Notes: a model not told the origin generated them from the sequence alone. Counted from the stretch's first letter, positions 35,672-45,584 are shown. The stretch: DNA of 64,000 nt from Nitrosomonas sp. (GCF_021731985.1 NZ_JAKFWH010000064.1:1-64000); one strand, 5' to 3'. Numbers and translations: made by a program.

Positions 35672-36947
35672 TATGGGTACTAATATTGTTATTTTCCCAC
35701 TGATGAGGAATTGAAAAATATCCCTGCAAACGACTGGTTTGTTTTACCTGTAAGTGTGCCACACTTTCTGCTGCATCATAGAGATGTATGCCGCGCTCAC
35801 AGAGCAGATATACATTAATCTGATACTCACCCTTTAGTAACGGTACTTGATCCAGTCTGAGACAAATCTGTCCATATCCTTCGGAATTGCGTTGCACACT
35901 AAACTGGTCTTCCCATGTTGCTGCACTGGTGACTGTGCGGCCATCTTTTGCTTGTAATGTTATTCCCACATTGGGGCAAGGCAATGAAGGGTCGGAAGCA
36001 AAGGTGATCCATAACTTGATATCGGATTGACCGCTTGTGATGATAGCATGCTGCGTGATGATCTCATTTGCCAGTAACTTGACTTTATCCAGATGAGCGC
36101 TACCTGATGTGTGATTCCTGGTAAATGCAGAGGCGTCAGTATGGATATCGGGTTTTTCAGGTTTTGAGTTTGTCATGCTTTGATCCAGAAATGCCTGGTA
36201 AGCGGATACCACTTGCGCAGATTCGCCATCTAAAATAATTTTTCCCTGATTAATCCAGACGGCGCGGCTGCATAAAGATTCAACCTGAAACAGCGAATGT
36301 GAGCAGAATAGAATTGTTTTTCCCGCATCGCGCATGTGCATGATGCGATCAAATGATTTGCGGGAAAATGCGCCATCGCCCACTGATAAGGCTTCATCAA
36401 TGACTAGAATATCCGGATCGACATTAATCGCGACCGAAAATGCCAAACGAACATACATGCCACTGGAATAAGTCTTGACCGGTTGATCGATGAAATCGCG
36501 AACACCTGAGAAATCAATAATATCCTCTATGCGATCGGCAATCTCGGATTGACTGAATCCCATGATTGCGGCGCTCATTAAAACGTTCTCACGGCCGGTA
36601 AATTCGGGATTAAACCCAGCACCTAACTCCAGTAAAGCAGCAACACGACCATTTACCCGTACTTCACCCTGAGTGGGCGTCAAAGTGCCGCAAACCAGTT
36701 GTAGTAGTGTCGACTTTCCGGAACCGTTTTGACCTATGATACCAACAACTTCTCCTGGCATCACGGTCAAATTAATATCGTGCAGCGCCCATAACTCACG
36801 ATAAAATTGACGCGGCCCGCACCATTTGTGAGGCCACAAGAATTGTTTTAAGCGATCCTTGGGATGCTGATACAACTGATAACATTTGGATAGCTTTGAA
36901 GCGCTAATGGCGGTTTTAGAATTGGCCGGATTAGAGAACATCAGCAA
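35655..36947 (-). CDS. wzt: Polysaccharide ABC exporter ATPase with C-terminal glycan-binding domain (Wzt type)
   Basis: 430 residues. Residues 20-260 are the ATPase (Walker A GQNGSGKST, signature YSSGMYVRLAFSVA, Walker B ILVIDEALSVGD). Residues about 285-420 form a beta-sandwich like the Wzt C-terminal domain, which recognises the modified non-reducing end of the chain to be exported. That fits the adjacent methyltransferase-GNAT gene, a plausible capping enzyme. Overlaps the Wzm gene by 17 bases. Confidence 0.92.
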   Translation of the reverse strand: MLMFSNPANSKTAISASKLSKCYQLYQHPKDRLKQFLWPHKWCGPRQFYRELWALHDINLTVMPGEVVGIIGQNGSGKSTLLQLVCGTLTPTQGEVRVNGRVAALLELGAGFNPEFTGRENVLMSAAIMGFSQSEIADRIEDIIDFSGVRDFIDQPVKTYSSGMYVRLAFSVAINVDPDILVIDEALSVGDGAFSRKSFDRIMHMRDAGKTILFCSHSLFQVESLCSRAVWINQGKIILDGESAQVVSAYQAFLDQSMTNSKPEKPDIHTDASAFTRNHTSGSAHLDKVKLLANEIITQHAIITSGQSDIKLWITFASDPSLPCPNVGITLQAKDGRTVTSAATWEDQFSVQRNSEGYGQICLRLDQVPLLKGEYQINVYLLCERGIHLYDAAESVAHLQVKQTSRLQGYFSIPHQWENNNISTHNDQDS

Positions 36948-37761
36948 ATCCCTTGCGTGTTTTCATAAACCACATCAGACCAGCCCAGGCAACTATTGAG
37001 GCAAGCATATAATAGATAACTAAGCCGCTCCAATCCGGGAGTTGGCCATATAATGTGACTGCCCGTGTTTGTTCTATGACAAAAGTAAGCGGGTTGAGAA
37101 ATAGATAATCACGAACAGATTCAGGCAATGCTGAAGCAGGATAAAAAATTGGACTCATAAACAGTAACATGGTCAATATCAGGCCAATAAATTGTCCAAT
37201 GTCACGCACATAAACCCCGATTGAAGCAAGCATCCAGGACAATCCCAGGATGAGTAAAAGCAGCGGTAGCACGATGATAGGCAAACAAATCAGCGTCCAA
37301 TGAATGGGGTGATCAATAACCAGTATGAAAATAACTAACACCAAAAAACTAATTCCGGCATGAAATAGTGCGGAACCTAAAGAAACCAGCGGTAAGATTT
37401 CCAGCGGGAAAATAACTTTCTTAACATAATTGACATTGGCAAGTACCAACCCTGGCGCACGGGAAAGGCATTCGGAGAATAAATTAAATAAAATCAATCC
37501 GGTAAATAATAATAATGCAAAGGCAAATTTATCATCATATATATCCGTGTTCTGCGGATCTAAGCGTATTTTAAATACCACGCCGAAAACAAATGTATAA
37601 ATGGCCAGCATCAAAATGGGATTAACAAATGCCCATAATAATCCCAGGAATGAGCCTCTGTAGCGGCCAATCACCTCCCGCTTGATCATTTGCAAGATAA
37701 GCGGGTAGTGTTGCCGAAGGCTTAGAACGTTATCTAAAAAGGTAGTGTTGAACAGATGCAA
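36931..37761 (-). CDS. wzm: Polysaccharide ABC exporter permease (Wzm type, ABC-2 family)
   Basis: 276 residues with about six membrane helices and the ABC-2 pattern (MIKREVIGRYRGSFLGLLWAFVNPILML near the N-terminus; FLNPLTFVIEQTRAV near the end). Pairs with Wzt to flip lipid-linked polysaccharide across the inner membrane. First gene of the minus-strand glycan cluster, diverging from the surface-layer gene across a 647-base region. Confidence 0.92.
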   Translation of the reverse strand: MHLFNTTFLDNVLSLRQHYPLILQMIKREVIGRYRGSFLGLLWAFVNPILMLAIYTFVFGVVFKIRLDPQNTDIYDDKFAFALLLFTGLILFNLFSECLSRAPGLVLANVNYVKKVIFPLEILPLVSLGSALFHAGISFLVLVIFILVIDHPIHWTLICLPIIVLPLLLLILGLSWMLASIGVYVRDIGQFIGLILTMLLFMSPIFYPASALPESVRDYLFLNPLTFVIEQTRAVTLYGQLPDWSGLVIYYMLASIVAWAGLMWFMKTRKGFADVL

Positions 37762-38408
37762 GAAATTGAATATTGAGCATGGAATGACACATTATCGCAG
37801 ATATCAAACGAAAAATAACAATGGAAAAACGATTGACCGTGTTTTAAGTCACCGGGAATCTGTCCGAGAATAGCGCGACCAACTGCGGAAAAGCTATTTT
37901 GATCATATTTTCCGATTATTATTCGTTAACTTACGATTTTTTGTGGTCTTTCCACGCAGATTCCATACCTGTCGGACAGATTCCCGGAAACCAACTGTGA
38001 AATGTACAAAGCTAATTCAAAGGCACTCAATGATTAAAGTATGCGCACATAAGCGAGATTCCGGGTCTGTAGCATCCAAAAAATTAGTTATGGATGTCCA
38101 TTAATACCGGGAAGTGGTTATCCATTGAAATAAAAAAGCATATTCTTATACTCCATTTTAAAGTTTTAACGTGAATAAATGCTGTTACAATGTTGTAAAT
38201 AAGCAACATGCTTAATGCAAACTTCGGCTGCATACTTGCAAAGCGGGTTTGTTTTGGGCAGAATGCACTTTAACTTGGCTTTTGTGGTATCTTCTGGTAG
38301 GTAAATTGTTAACTGCATAGAGGTTACAAAGAGACAAAGTGAAAAGTGAAAAACTTGCAAGTAATTTACTTTCGTAACTATTTTTAATTTTTTATCAAGG
38401 GAGATCCC
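37762..38408. promoter_or_regulatory. Divergent control region between the glycan exporter and the surface-layer gene
   Basis: 647 bases without a supported gene. It contains a 16-bp perfect inverted repeat flanking a 104-base core (37852-37987) and AT-rich sequence before the surface-layer gene. A possible sigma-70 site is TTGGCT (38275-38280), 17 bases, TAGGTA (38298-38303), leaving a leader of about 100 bases. The surface-layer ribosome-binding site AAGGGAG is strong. A minus-strand ORF at 38166-38360 has no features. Confidence 0.45.
37852..37987. repeat. 136-bp element bounded by perfect 16-bp inverted repeats
   Basis: Left arm CCGGGAATCTGTCCGA (37852-37867) and right arm TCGGACAGATTCCCGG (37972-37987) are exact reverse complements. 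Inside are a smaller AATAGC/GCTATT dyad and AT-rich sequence. I see no clear target-site duplication. It could be a MITE, a solo IS-derived element or a regulatory cruciform. Confidence 0.65.
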
Positions 38409-40793
38409 ATGGCTATAACGAGTACACAGAAAACTGAAATTCTGAAGATTGTTGCGGGTTTGTTCAATGCAGCACCGGGTGGTAGCAATCTAACTGAGCT
38501 GGCAAATTTGGTTTCCGGTGGAATGACCACCAGCCAATTGGCCGATGCATTAGCTGCTAACACATTGTTCACTAACGGCATTATGGGCGGTAAGGTTACA
38601 GTAGAAGATCAAGCTGTCGTTTTGGCGCATAATTTTGGTTTGGCGGCTGATTCTGATCCAGCAAGCGCGGGCTCTCAAGCTGTAGCATACTTTACACAAT
38701 TAATTAATGACGGTGTTGGATTTGGTAATATCGTTATTCAAGCAATAACTTATCTGTCGGGTACTCCAGCAACTGAGTTTACTCAGGCTGCAACATTGCT
38801 GGCAAATAAAGTATTAGTTTCGGATGCTTATTCTCAATCAAATTCTTCCAGTGATCTGGGTACTTTGCAAAATGTATTGAGTAAAGTGACGGGAACGGCG
38901 CCTTATACCGATGCTGAGGTGGCTAATGTAATAGGTGGAATACCATCAGCGGGTCATACTTTCACACTCACTACCGGTCAGGATTATGCTGACACTACAT
39001 CTTCTTTTAAGAATGGTGGTTTGCTGCCTAGTGATTTTAAATTTACATCTGGAAGTGATACTGTTAGTGCCGGAGCAGGCACTGTTGGTAATACTGATGC
39101 ATTAGTTGATGGCTCAACTACCGATAGTGATACACTGAATGCAACTCTGACTTCTGGTGCTGTTGCTACGCCGACAATTCAGAATGTTGAAAATGTAAAA
39201 CTGACAATGAGTATTGCAAATTCTGGTTTGGATTTTGCCAGCGTAACTGGAGTTAAAGCAGTTAGTGTGACTGGTACGGCTAACGGCGTTATCAATAATT
39301 TAGGTCTAACCGCGGGAACCACTTTGGCAGTAAATAGTTACGGTAAGGCACTCACTGTTCAAGCAGCAACGCTTGCGGGTACCACCGCTCTTGGTACTGC
39401 TGAAGCACTGGGAGTAACTGTTTCCGGGACTACAAAAGATTCGAGTCTTACGATTGCCTCCGCAACATCACTTACGGAAAATTTGGAGTCGCTGACCATC
39501 ACATCATCTGGTGCTGCTGCCAATATTCTGACGCTAGCAAATGGCACCAATACCGTCAATATAGATAAAATTGTAGTCGCTGGAGCAGCTGATCTGGATC
39601 TGCGTGTGACTTCTGCGGGGATCAGTGGTAACACGATGACTGCTGCAGATCACGCAGGTGTCTTAACATTGACTGTTAACCGTAACGGTACGGCTGGCAC
39701 GACCAACTTAGGTAATGTGTCTGGTGTTGATAATTATGTGTTCCGTGACAGCACCGCCGGGGGTGATAACTTGGTTGTCAGCAATCTGGCTAATGGATCA
39801 AATGTGACTTTGGCAACTGCTTTTGCAGGAACTGATAGCATTACTGTTAAAGGTGCAGCTGCCAATACTGCTAATACTCTGAATGTTACCATTGACAACG
39901 AAACAGATTTGACCGATACAACAATCGGAGGAACATCACTGACCATCGCTGATATCGAAACGATCGGTTTTACTTCCGCTGGTGCAACGTCAGCAGGCGG
40001 TAACACTATCACCGATCTGATTGCAACTTCTGCTGCGACCATCAATGTGACAGGTGATTCCAAACTTGCTCTTGGTTTGGATGCAACCACGTTAGTCACT
40101 AAAGTGAATTTATCTGGAGCAGGTGCACATACGGTTGATTTTACGGCTGGAGCTACCTATGCAGAAGCCAAAACATTAACTCTTGATGGCTCAACTGCTA
40201 CAGGTAAGCTGACATTGAACGGTAGTGATTTTGCTGGCACAGCAGGTGGTGTGCTTGAAACTCTAACCATCAATGGCGGTAGCAACGATGATACGATTAC
40301 GGGCACTTCCGATGCGAATGCAAAAAATGTTATTGATGCTGGTGCCGGTAAAGATACAGTATCCTTGTCAGGGATCAATGGTGCGAGCGTAACCTTGGGT
40401 GATGGAATTGATACACTAAGTCTCACAAGCGTCGTTGGAAGCGGTGCTGTCAAGGTTGCTGATTTTACGCTGGGTACAGGAGGCGATATTATCTCTGTGA
40501 ATGCGGCTGGTGCTATGACATTGGGTACGGCGGGTGCCGTTTCTGTTAGTAATCAGCTGGTCGTAATTACCAGTTCGGTAGTTGATGCAACGGCAGCTAA
40601 AGCATTGGTATCTGCTGGTGCAGCTGCTGAAGCTGCTATTCTTGTAATTGACGATGCAACAGGAGTTGCTGAACTATGGTACGATGCTGATGGAACTGCT
40701 GGTGGCGAAGTTCTTCTCGCATCTTTCGAAAATATAACAACAGTTGGATCGTTGCAAGACTTTTCGTCAGCTAATTTTGGCACATGGGCTTAG
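38409..40793 (+). CDS. RTX-like surface-layer protein, type I secretion substrate
   Basis: 794 residues, no signal peptide, no cysteine, almost no Trp, Arg or His. Dominated by Ala, Thr, Gly, Asn, Ser, Val and Asp with beta-rich repeats. Residues about 1-180 are helical and distinct (TQKTEILKIVAGLFNAAPGG, LANLVSGGMTTSQLADAL), a likely glycan-anchoring domain as in RsaA. The middle is long beta-repeat. Near 620-660 are RTX-like calcium motifs (GGSNDDTITGTSDA, DAGAGKDTV), and the hydrophobic/acidic C-terminus ending SSANFGTWA suits a T1SS signal. Strong ribosome-binding site and its own terminator suggest high expression. S-layer function is inferred from this and from the flanking export genes. 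Confidence 0.82.
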   Translation: MAITSTQKTEILKIVAGLFNAAPGGSNLTELANLVSGGMTTSQLADALAANTLFTNGIMGGKVTVEDQAVVLAHNFGLAADSDPASAGSQAVAYFTQLINDGVGFGNIVIQAITYLSGTPATEFTQAATLLANKVLVSDAYSQSNSSSDLGTLQNVLSKVTGTAPYTDAEVANVIGGIPSAGHTFTLTTGQDYADTTSSFKNGGLLPSDFKFTSGSDTVSAGAGTVGNTDALVDGSTTDSDTLNATLTSGAVATPTIQNVENVKLTMSIANSGLDFASVTGVKAVSVTGTANGVINNLGLTAGTTLAVNSYGKALTVQAATLAGTTALGTAEALGVTVSGTTKDSSLTIASATSLTENLESLTITSSGAAANILTLANGTNTVNIDKIVVAGAADLDLRVTSAGISGNTMTAADHAGVLTLTVNRNGTAGTTNLGNVSGVDNYVFRDSTAGGDNLVVSNLANGSNVTLATAFAGTDSITVKGAAANTANTLNVTIDNETDLTDTTIGGTSLTIADIETIGFTSAGATSAGGNTITDLIATSAATINVTGDSKLALGLDATTLVTKVNLSGAGAHTVDFTAGATYAEAKTLTLDGSTATGKLTLNGSDFAGTAGGVLETLTINGGSNDDTITGTSDANAKNVIDAGAGKDTVSLSGINGASVTLGDGIDTLSLTSVVGSGAVKVADFTLGTGGDIISVNAAGAMTLGTAGAVSVSNQLVVITSSVVDATAAKALVSAGAAAEAAILVIDDATGVAELWYDADGTAGGEVLLASFENITTVGSLQDFSSANFGTWA

Positions 40794-40846
40794 TGATTCT
40801 ATGCTTAAAAGTTATTGAATAAATAAGTTTAAGTGTAGGATAGCCT

Positions 40847-40884
40847 TAAAAAAAGCTGCTCATTCAAAATGAGCAGCTTTTTTT
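40847..40884 (+). terminator. Strong rho-independent terminator of the surface-layer gene
   Basis: AGCTGCTCAT and ATGAGCAGCT form a perfect stem with a 5-base loop, flanked by runs of seven A and seven T. Bidirectional in form, so it may also protect against transcripts from the right. Confidence 0.93.
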
Positions 40885-41073
40885 GTGCATAGGTAAAATG
40901 AATCATAGCCTTTATATTCTTTCAGCAGCGTCCAGTAATTTGGTTAAATAGATTTAGTTGATATTCCTTATTTTGGACAGATAGTATTGTTTTTGGAACA
41001 AATTCTATTGTTCATGAGACCATCACACATCGAACCAATAAGAATATCGGTGCATATATTCCGTTGTGGCACT

Positions 41074-41577
41074 TTAAAGTCGTGAAAATCCGCTTTCTCC
41101 CCGGATTACACCAGAACGATCAATCCAGCAGAAATCCTTAGAAAATTTTCCATTATTCATGAGGTTATGGCGTTCATAGAGTATGAGGCGCCCTTGGCAG
41201 CGGCGTATGAAAGTTCTGGTCAATTGTTTGACGTGCTTACCTGTAATTGCGGTCATAAAGACATCCTGACCTTTTGGATCTATTTCCTCTTTATATGGTT
41301 GCCGTTTTTCAATGATGCAATTTCTCGCTGTATCGCAGGAAATGTGAACATACAATACCACGCCAATACAAGTTTCTGCGTGTACCGCTGCGAAGTAGCG
41401 CTTCTCAAGGATGGTTTGTATAATTTCCTGGACGCGTTCAAAGGGTATGCCAGCATAAGCTGGATCCTGTGCTAGTAGTTGAATGATGTTCACAATACCA
41501 GAATCAATTGGCTGTAAGTAACCGAATTGAATGTTGTTGGCTTCGGAAATTTCAGTTAGGTTAAGTGAGGTATTCAT
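41074..41577 (-). CDS. Uncharacterised protein, possibly a divergent HlyC-like acyltransferase relative
   Basis: 167 residues, soluble. By eye its layout follows HlyC, the toxin-activating lysine acyltransferase: [15 protein letters not shown] for the first helix, [14 protein letters not shown] for the following strand, then [18 protein letters not shown] and a basic [10 protein letters not shown] segment before GKFSKDF. The residues matching HlyC's catalytic His and Asp are not conserved (DPAYAGIP where SPLHRNWP is expected), so activity may be lost or changed. It overlaps pyrF by ATGA and lies 280 bases beyond the surface-layer gene, pointing toward it. The family call is weak. Confidence 0.55.
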   Translation of the reverse strand: MNTSLNLTEISEANNIQFGYLQPIDSGIVNIIQLLAQDPAYAGIPFERVQEIIQTILEKRYFAAVHAETCIGVVLYVHISCDTARNCIIEKRQPYKEEIDPKGQDVFMTAITGKHVKQLTRTFIRRCQGRLILYERHNLMNNGKFSKDFCWIDRSGVIRGESGFSRL

Positions 41578-42290
41578 AAAATTACGTGCGTCTCCTTTCT
41601 CTGCTCAAATATTTCTAAATTTAATTGCTGACACATTAAAAGCGGATCACTTGCCTGAGTGATTGGTCTGCCGATAACCAAATAATTTGCACCATTCAGA
41701 ATAGCCTGCCGTGGTGTTGTAATTCTTTTTTGATCATCTGCTCGATCATTGAGTGGGCGAATACCGGGCGTGACCAAGCAGAAGTCTTCTCCAATTTGGT
41801 GTCGTAGATTTGCTGCTTCCAATGCAGAACAAACTACGCCATCTAAAGCACAGTCTTTGGTTAATCGCGCCAGGCGCTCTACAATTTGCTCAAGATTACC
41901 TTGTAATCCGATATCGGCGAGGTCGTTTTCATCCATGCTGGTGAGTAAAGTGACCGCAATTAGTTTGGTTGATCCTTGTGCAATGGCTTCACGAGCCGCT
42001 AATAACATTTTTCGCCCGCCCAGCGCATGGACATTAATCATCCAGACGCCTAAATTAGCCGCAACTTTACAGGCATTGGCAACCGTATTGGGGATATCGT
42101 GAAATTTGAGATCCAGAAATATGTCGAAGCCCTTCAGCATCAACTTTTCTACCAGACTCGGTCCGGCTGCGGTGAAAAGTTCTTTGCCCACTTTTAGGCG
42201 GCAAAAACGGGGCTCTAGTTTTTCAGCTAGTCTCAACGCATCTTCAGCACTGGAAAAGTCAAGTGCCACTATGATGCGCGGGTCATGCAT
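41574..42290 (-). CDS. pyrF: Orotidine 5'-phosphate decarboxylase
   Basis: I use the ATG at 42290 ([18 protein letters not shown]), not the TTG at 42332, because family members start there and the longer form overlaps lapA. About 238 residues. The active-site array [11 protein letters not shown] (Asp-Lys-Asp) and the phosphate-binding TPGIRP and YLVIGRPIT are intact. Final step of UMP synthesis. The sequence before the ATG reads CCTCCC, the opposite of a ribosome-binding site, so it may rely on coupling to lapA. Downstream gene overlaps by ATGA. Confidence 0.94.
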   Translation of the reverse strand: MHDPRIIVALDFSSAEDALRLAEKLEPRFCRLKVGKELFTAAGPSLVEKLMLKGFDIFLDLKFHDIPNTVANACKVAANLGVWMINVHALGGRKMLLAAREAIAQGSTKLIAVTLLTSMDENDLADIGLQGNLEQIVERLARLTKDCALDGVVCSALEAANLRHQIGEDFCLVTPGIRPLNDRADDQKRITTPRQAILNGANYLVIGRPITQASDPLLMCQQLNLEIFEQRKETHVIL

Positions 42291-42300
42291 GGGAGGAACT

Positions 42301-42510
42301 TTATTTATGGGTGTTACAACGGCATCGCACAAAGATTAGGGCGATAAGACTGCCCAGTGCGAAGAATATCAGAAGCGCAACACTTAAAGGAAGCTCGATC
42401 GATTTGTCCAGATAATAAAACAATTCAATTGGTTGTGCATTTTTGGAAGCGAATACAGCAAGAATTACAAAGACTACAATGCGCAAAAACCAAGCGATTA
42501 TGTTCATCAT
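42301..42510 (-). CDS. lapA: LapA-domain (DUF1049) inner-membrane protein
   Basis: 69 residues with two membrane helices (about 4-20 and 42-60) around the [14 protein letters not shown] loop typical of LapA. LapA with LapB controls lipopolysaccharide synthesis through LpxC turnover. Normally lapB lies between lapA and pyrF; here pyrF follows directly, 10 bases on. The C-terminal cytoplasmic part is very short. Confidence 0.85.
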   Translation of the reverse strand: MMNIIAWFLRIVVFVILAVFASKNAQPIELFYYLDKSIELPLSVALLIFFALGSLIALIFVRCRCNTHK

Positions 42511-42687
42511 GATGAGTTTAGCCCATATATGTTGATAAATGATTAATTATAAGCTTTACATAAGCTAATTGAATAACAAATTACTAAAATAGGAATGGTC
42601 AATTAAGCATTCGATATGACTATCTAAAGTAGAAATATAAATTTAATAACTTAAATACATTATTTTTTGATCATGCTGCATTAGGTG

Positions 42688-42716
42688 AGAGCACTTCTAA
42701 TTTTTAGAAGTGCTCT
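42688..42716. terminator. Hairpin after ihfB
   Basis: AGAGCACTTCTA and TAGAAGTGCTCT form a 12-bp perfect stem with a 5-base loop, 14 bases past the ihfB stop. There is no clear U-tract on the minus strand, so it is a stable stem that probably ends or trims the ihfB message. Confidence 0.65.
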
Positions 42717-42729
42717 TCCTTTGATTCGG

Positions 42730-43026
42730 CTACTTGTTTTTTATATCTTTATAATCAACACGTTCACGCATTTCTTTTCCTGCTTTAAAATGTGGAACAT
42801 ATTTTTCAGGTACTTTGACTTTTTCGCCTGATTTCGGGTTGCGGCCAATACGCGGAGGTCTATAATTTAAATCAAAACTGCCAAAGCCGCGTATTTCTAT
42901 ACGCTGACCTTGGGACAGACTTTTTGCCATTGCATCGATAATCGTCTTGACTGAGAGCTCCGCATCTTTGGTGACTAATTGCGGAAAACGTGCCGCTAGT
43001 CGAGTAATTAATTCAGATTTTGTCAT
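42730..43026 (-). CDS. ihfB: Integration host factor subunit beta
   Basis: 98 residues, HU/IHF fold. The diagnostic segment [33 protein letters not shown] carries the DNA-intercalating Pro in the beta-arm. With IhfA it bends DNA at specific sites. The N-terminus [17 protein letters not shown] matches IhfB rather than HU. 9 bases after rpsA, the usual order. Confidence 0.96.
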   Translation of the reverse strand: MTKSELITRLAARFPQLVTKDAELSVKTIIDAMAKSLSQGQRIEIRGFGSFDLNYRPPRIGRNPKSGEKVKVPEKYVPHFKAGKEMRERVDYKDIKNK

Positions 43027-43035
43027 GAATTTTCC

Positions 43036-44748
43036 TTATTGCTCTGTGTTCTTACTATCCATTTTAGCCTTCAGTAAAGCACCCAAACTGGTTGTTCCAG
43101 CATTAACAGGCGTTTTAATTTTTTGCATGGCACTGGATTCATCTGATTTATCTTTTGCCTTAATCGAAAGATTAATGGTGCGATTCTTGCGATCCACATT
43201 GATAATCATAGTTTCGACCTTATCGCCTTCCTTCAAGTGAGTGCGTATATCTTCGACGCGGTCACGTGAGACTTCGGATGCGCGCAAGTAGCCTTCTACT
43301 TCGTTAGTCAGCGCGATTACAGCGCCTTTGGCGTCAATGGACTTCACAGTGCCTTCAATAATGCTGTTTTTATCGTGTTCTGCGACAAAGCTGGTGAAAG
43401 GATCACCTTCCATTTGCTTGATACCCAGTGAAATACGCTCGCGTTCAACGTCGATGGAGAGAATGACCGCTTCTATCTCATCACCTTTTTTATAATTAAG
43501 AACGGCTTCTTCACCAGGATGATTCCAAGATAAATCAGATAAATGCACAAGACCGTCAATATTGCCGGGTAATCCGATGAACACACCAAAGTCTGTAATG
43601 GATTTAATTTGTCCACGGACCTTATCGCCTTTCTCATGATTTGCGGCAAATTCTTCCCATGGGTTGGTTTGGCATTGTTTCATGCCCAATGAGATGCGGC
43701 GGCGTTCTTCATCAATCTCAAGAATCATTACTTCGACTTCATCGCCCAATTGAACAATCTTGGATGGATAAACGTTTTTGTTGGTCCAATCCATTTCAGA
43801 TACATGCACTAACCCTTCAATGCCCTGTTCGATTTCGATAAAAGCACCGTAATCGGTTAAATTGGTTACTTTGCCAAATAGACGGGTGCGTGCTGGATAA
43901 CGCCGTGACAGTCCTACCCATGGATCTTCACTGAGTTGTTTCATGCCTAATGAAACACGATTTTTTTCCTGATCAAACTTGAGTACTTTGGCGGTAACCT
44001 CATCGCCGATATTGACCACTTCGGATGGGTGCTTAACGCGACGCCATGCCAAGTCGGTAATATGCAGCAGTCCGTCAATTCCGCCCAGATCAACGAATGC
44101 GCCGTAATCAGTAATATTTTTGACTACACCTTGAACAACCGAACCTTCCTGCAGGTTGGACAATAAGGTTTCACGATCTGCACCTTGTGTCGCTTCCAGC
44201 ACCGCGCGGCGTGATACCACTACATTATTACGCTTGCGATCAAGTTTAATGACTTTGAATTCCATTTCCTTATTTTCATAAGGTGTAGTGTCCTTGACGG
44301 GGCGGATATCCACTAGCGAGCCGGGCAGAAACGCACGAATGCCATTGATCATAGCAGTCAGGCCGCCTTTCACTTTCCCATTGACCATGCCGGTTACTAT
44401 CTTGCCGCTTTCCATCGCTTCTTCAAGATCATGCCAGGCGGTCAGGCGTTTAGCTTTATCACGTGAGAGGTGTGTTTCTCCATAGCCGTCTTCCAGAGAC
44501 TCAATGGCAACACTGATAAAATCACCCGGCTTAACTTCAATTTCACCGCGATCATTTTTAAATTCTTCGATAGGAATGTAACTTTCGGATTTAAGGCCAG
44601 CGTTGACAACAACGATATTGTAGTCAACACGGACAACTTCGGCGGTGATTACTTCACCGGTCCGCATTTCCTGGCGTGTAAGACTTTCTTCAAAAAGTGC
44701 GGCAAAACTTTCGGGGGATTTCTGGGTTGCAGTGGCAGCTGTAGTCAT
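43036..44748 (-). CDS. rpsA: 30S ribosomal protein S1
   Basis: The internal ATG at 44748 ([23 protein letters not shown]) is the likely start rather than the ORF start at 44793, giving 570 residues. Six S1 (OB-fold) repeats follow, for example [29 protein letters not shown] and [30 protein letters not shown]. The first two bind the ribosome; the rest bind mRNA. Sits in the aroA-cmk-rpsA-ihfB order. Confidence 0.96.
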   Translation of the reverse strand: MTTAATATQKSPESFAALFEESLTRQEMRTGEVITAEVVRVDYNIVVVNAGLKSESYIPIEEFKNDRGEIEVKPGDFISVAIESLEDGYGETHLSRDKAKRLTAWHDLEEAMESGKIVTGMVNGKVKGGLTAMINGIRAFLPGSLVDIRPVKDTTPYENKEMEFKVIKLDRKRNNVVVSRRAVLEATQGADRETLLSNLQEGSVVQGVVKNITDYGAFVDLGGIDGLLHITDLAWRRVKHPSEVVNIGDEVTAKVLKFDQEKNRVSLGMKQLSEDPWVGLSRRYPARTRLFGKVTNLTDYGAFIEIEQGIEGLVHVSEMDWTNKNVYPSKIVQLGDEVEVMILEIDEERRRISLGMKQCQTNPWEEFAANHEKGDKVRGQIKSITDFGVFIGLPGNIDGLVHLSDLSWNHPGEEAVLNYKKGDEIEAVILSIDVERERISLGIKQMEGDPFTSFVAEHDKNSIIEGTVKSIDAKGAVIALTNEVEGYLRASEVSRDRVEDIRTHLKEGDKVETMIINVDRKNRTINLSIKAKDKSDESSAMQKIKTPVNAGTTSLGALLKAKMDSKNTEQ

Positions 44749-44835
44749 TATAAAAAATACCTGATTGATCATTCCGGCTGGATGAATATCCAACGGACTG
44801 GGTTAATTAATAAAATGTTTGAATAATAAACTCAT

Positions 44836-44863
44836 TTTATCTTCTTTAAAGACAGAAGATAAA
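44836..44863. promoter_or_regulatory. Stem-loop in the rpsA leader
   Basis: TTTATCTTCT and AGAAGATAAA form a 10-bp perfect stem with an 8-base loop between cmk and rpsA. rpsA is autoregulated in other proteobacteria through leader hairpins, so this may be the S1 operator or simply an intercistronic stem. Confidence 0.45.
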
Positions 44864-44874
44864 GAATGCTGTTA

Positions 44875-45564
44875 TTACTTATCCAAACGCGGGTTTTTTG
44901 CAGAGATTACATTATACCAGGAGAGAACGGCGTCTTGTGCCTGGGATATGGTAAGTGAAGTCGTATCAAGCAGTTGTGCATCAACCCCTTGTCGCAAGGG
45001 TGCAATGCTGCGATTGCTGTCGCGTTCGTCACGTTTCTGGATATCCTGCAATAAGTCGGCGATATTATCACTCATTCCTTTCTCTATCAACTGCTTATAT
45101 CGCCTTTGTGCGCGAACTTCCGCGCTAGCAGTTAAAAATATTTTGAGAACGGCATTGGGAAAGATAACGGATCCCATGTCACGTCCATCCGTAACCAATC
45201 CGGGCGGCTGGCAGAATGCGCGCTGACGCTCTGTCAGCGCTTCACGAACCTGTGGATGGGCGGCTATTTGTGAAGCCAAAATACCGCATTGTTCTGCCCG
45301 GATATCGTCAGTGACGATAGTGCCATCTAAATAGACATCTTCATTCACAAAAACCACATTCAAGTTTCTGGCGATTTCGGCGAGTTGGTCTGTATTGTGA
45401 GTGTCAGCATGGGATCGCATTGTTTTCAATGCAACCAGACGATATAGCGCGCCACTGTCGAGGTAATGGAATCCGAGTTTTTTGGCGATCAACTGAGCAA
45501 TGGTGCCTTTGCCGGATGCGGATGGGCCGTCAATGGTGATGATGGGAATTTTATGTGTATCCAT
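44875..45564 (-). CDS. cmk: Cytidylate kinase
   Basis: 229 residues. The P-loop is IDGPSASGKGTIAQ near the N-terminus, and the CMP-binding and lid regions are present (YRLVALKTM, VTDGRDMGSVIFP, RAQRRYKQL, RDERDSNRSIAPL). It phosphorylates CMP and dCMP. 20 bases after aroA and upstream of rpsA, the conserved order. Confidence 0.95.
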   Translation of the reverse strand: MDTHKIPIITIDGPSASGKGTIAQLIAKKLGFHYLDSGALYRLVALKTMRSHADTHNTDQLAEIARNLNVVFVNEDVYLDGTIVTDDIRAEQCGILASQIAAHPQVREALTERQRAFCQPPGLVTDGRDMGSVIFPNAVLKIFLTASAEVRAQRRYKQLIEKGMSDNIADLLQDIQKRDERDSNRSIAPLRQGVDAQLLDTTSLTISQAQDAVLSWYNVISAKNPRLDK

Positions 45565-45584
45565 TAAACAGTCTTGTTATAGAG

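Noticed and set aside
38166-38360. 64-residue minus-strand ORF in the surface-layer promoter region
   Set aside because: Falls in control DNA with no features; the plus-strand promoter and leader explain the region better.
39359-40783. Minus-strand ORFs across the surface-layer gene (39359, 39734, 40157, 40553)
   Set aside because: Antisense shadows of a repetitive Ala/Thr-rich gene; Val/Ser/Pro-rich composition mirrors the codon pattern.
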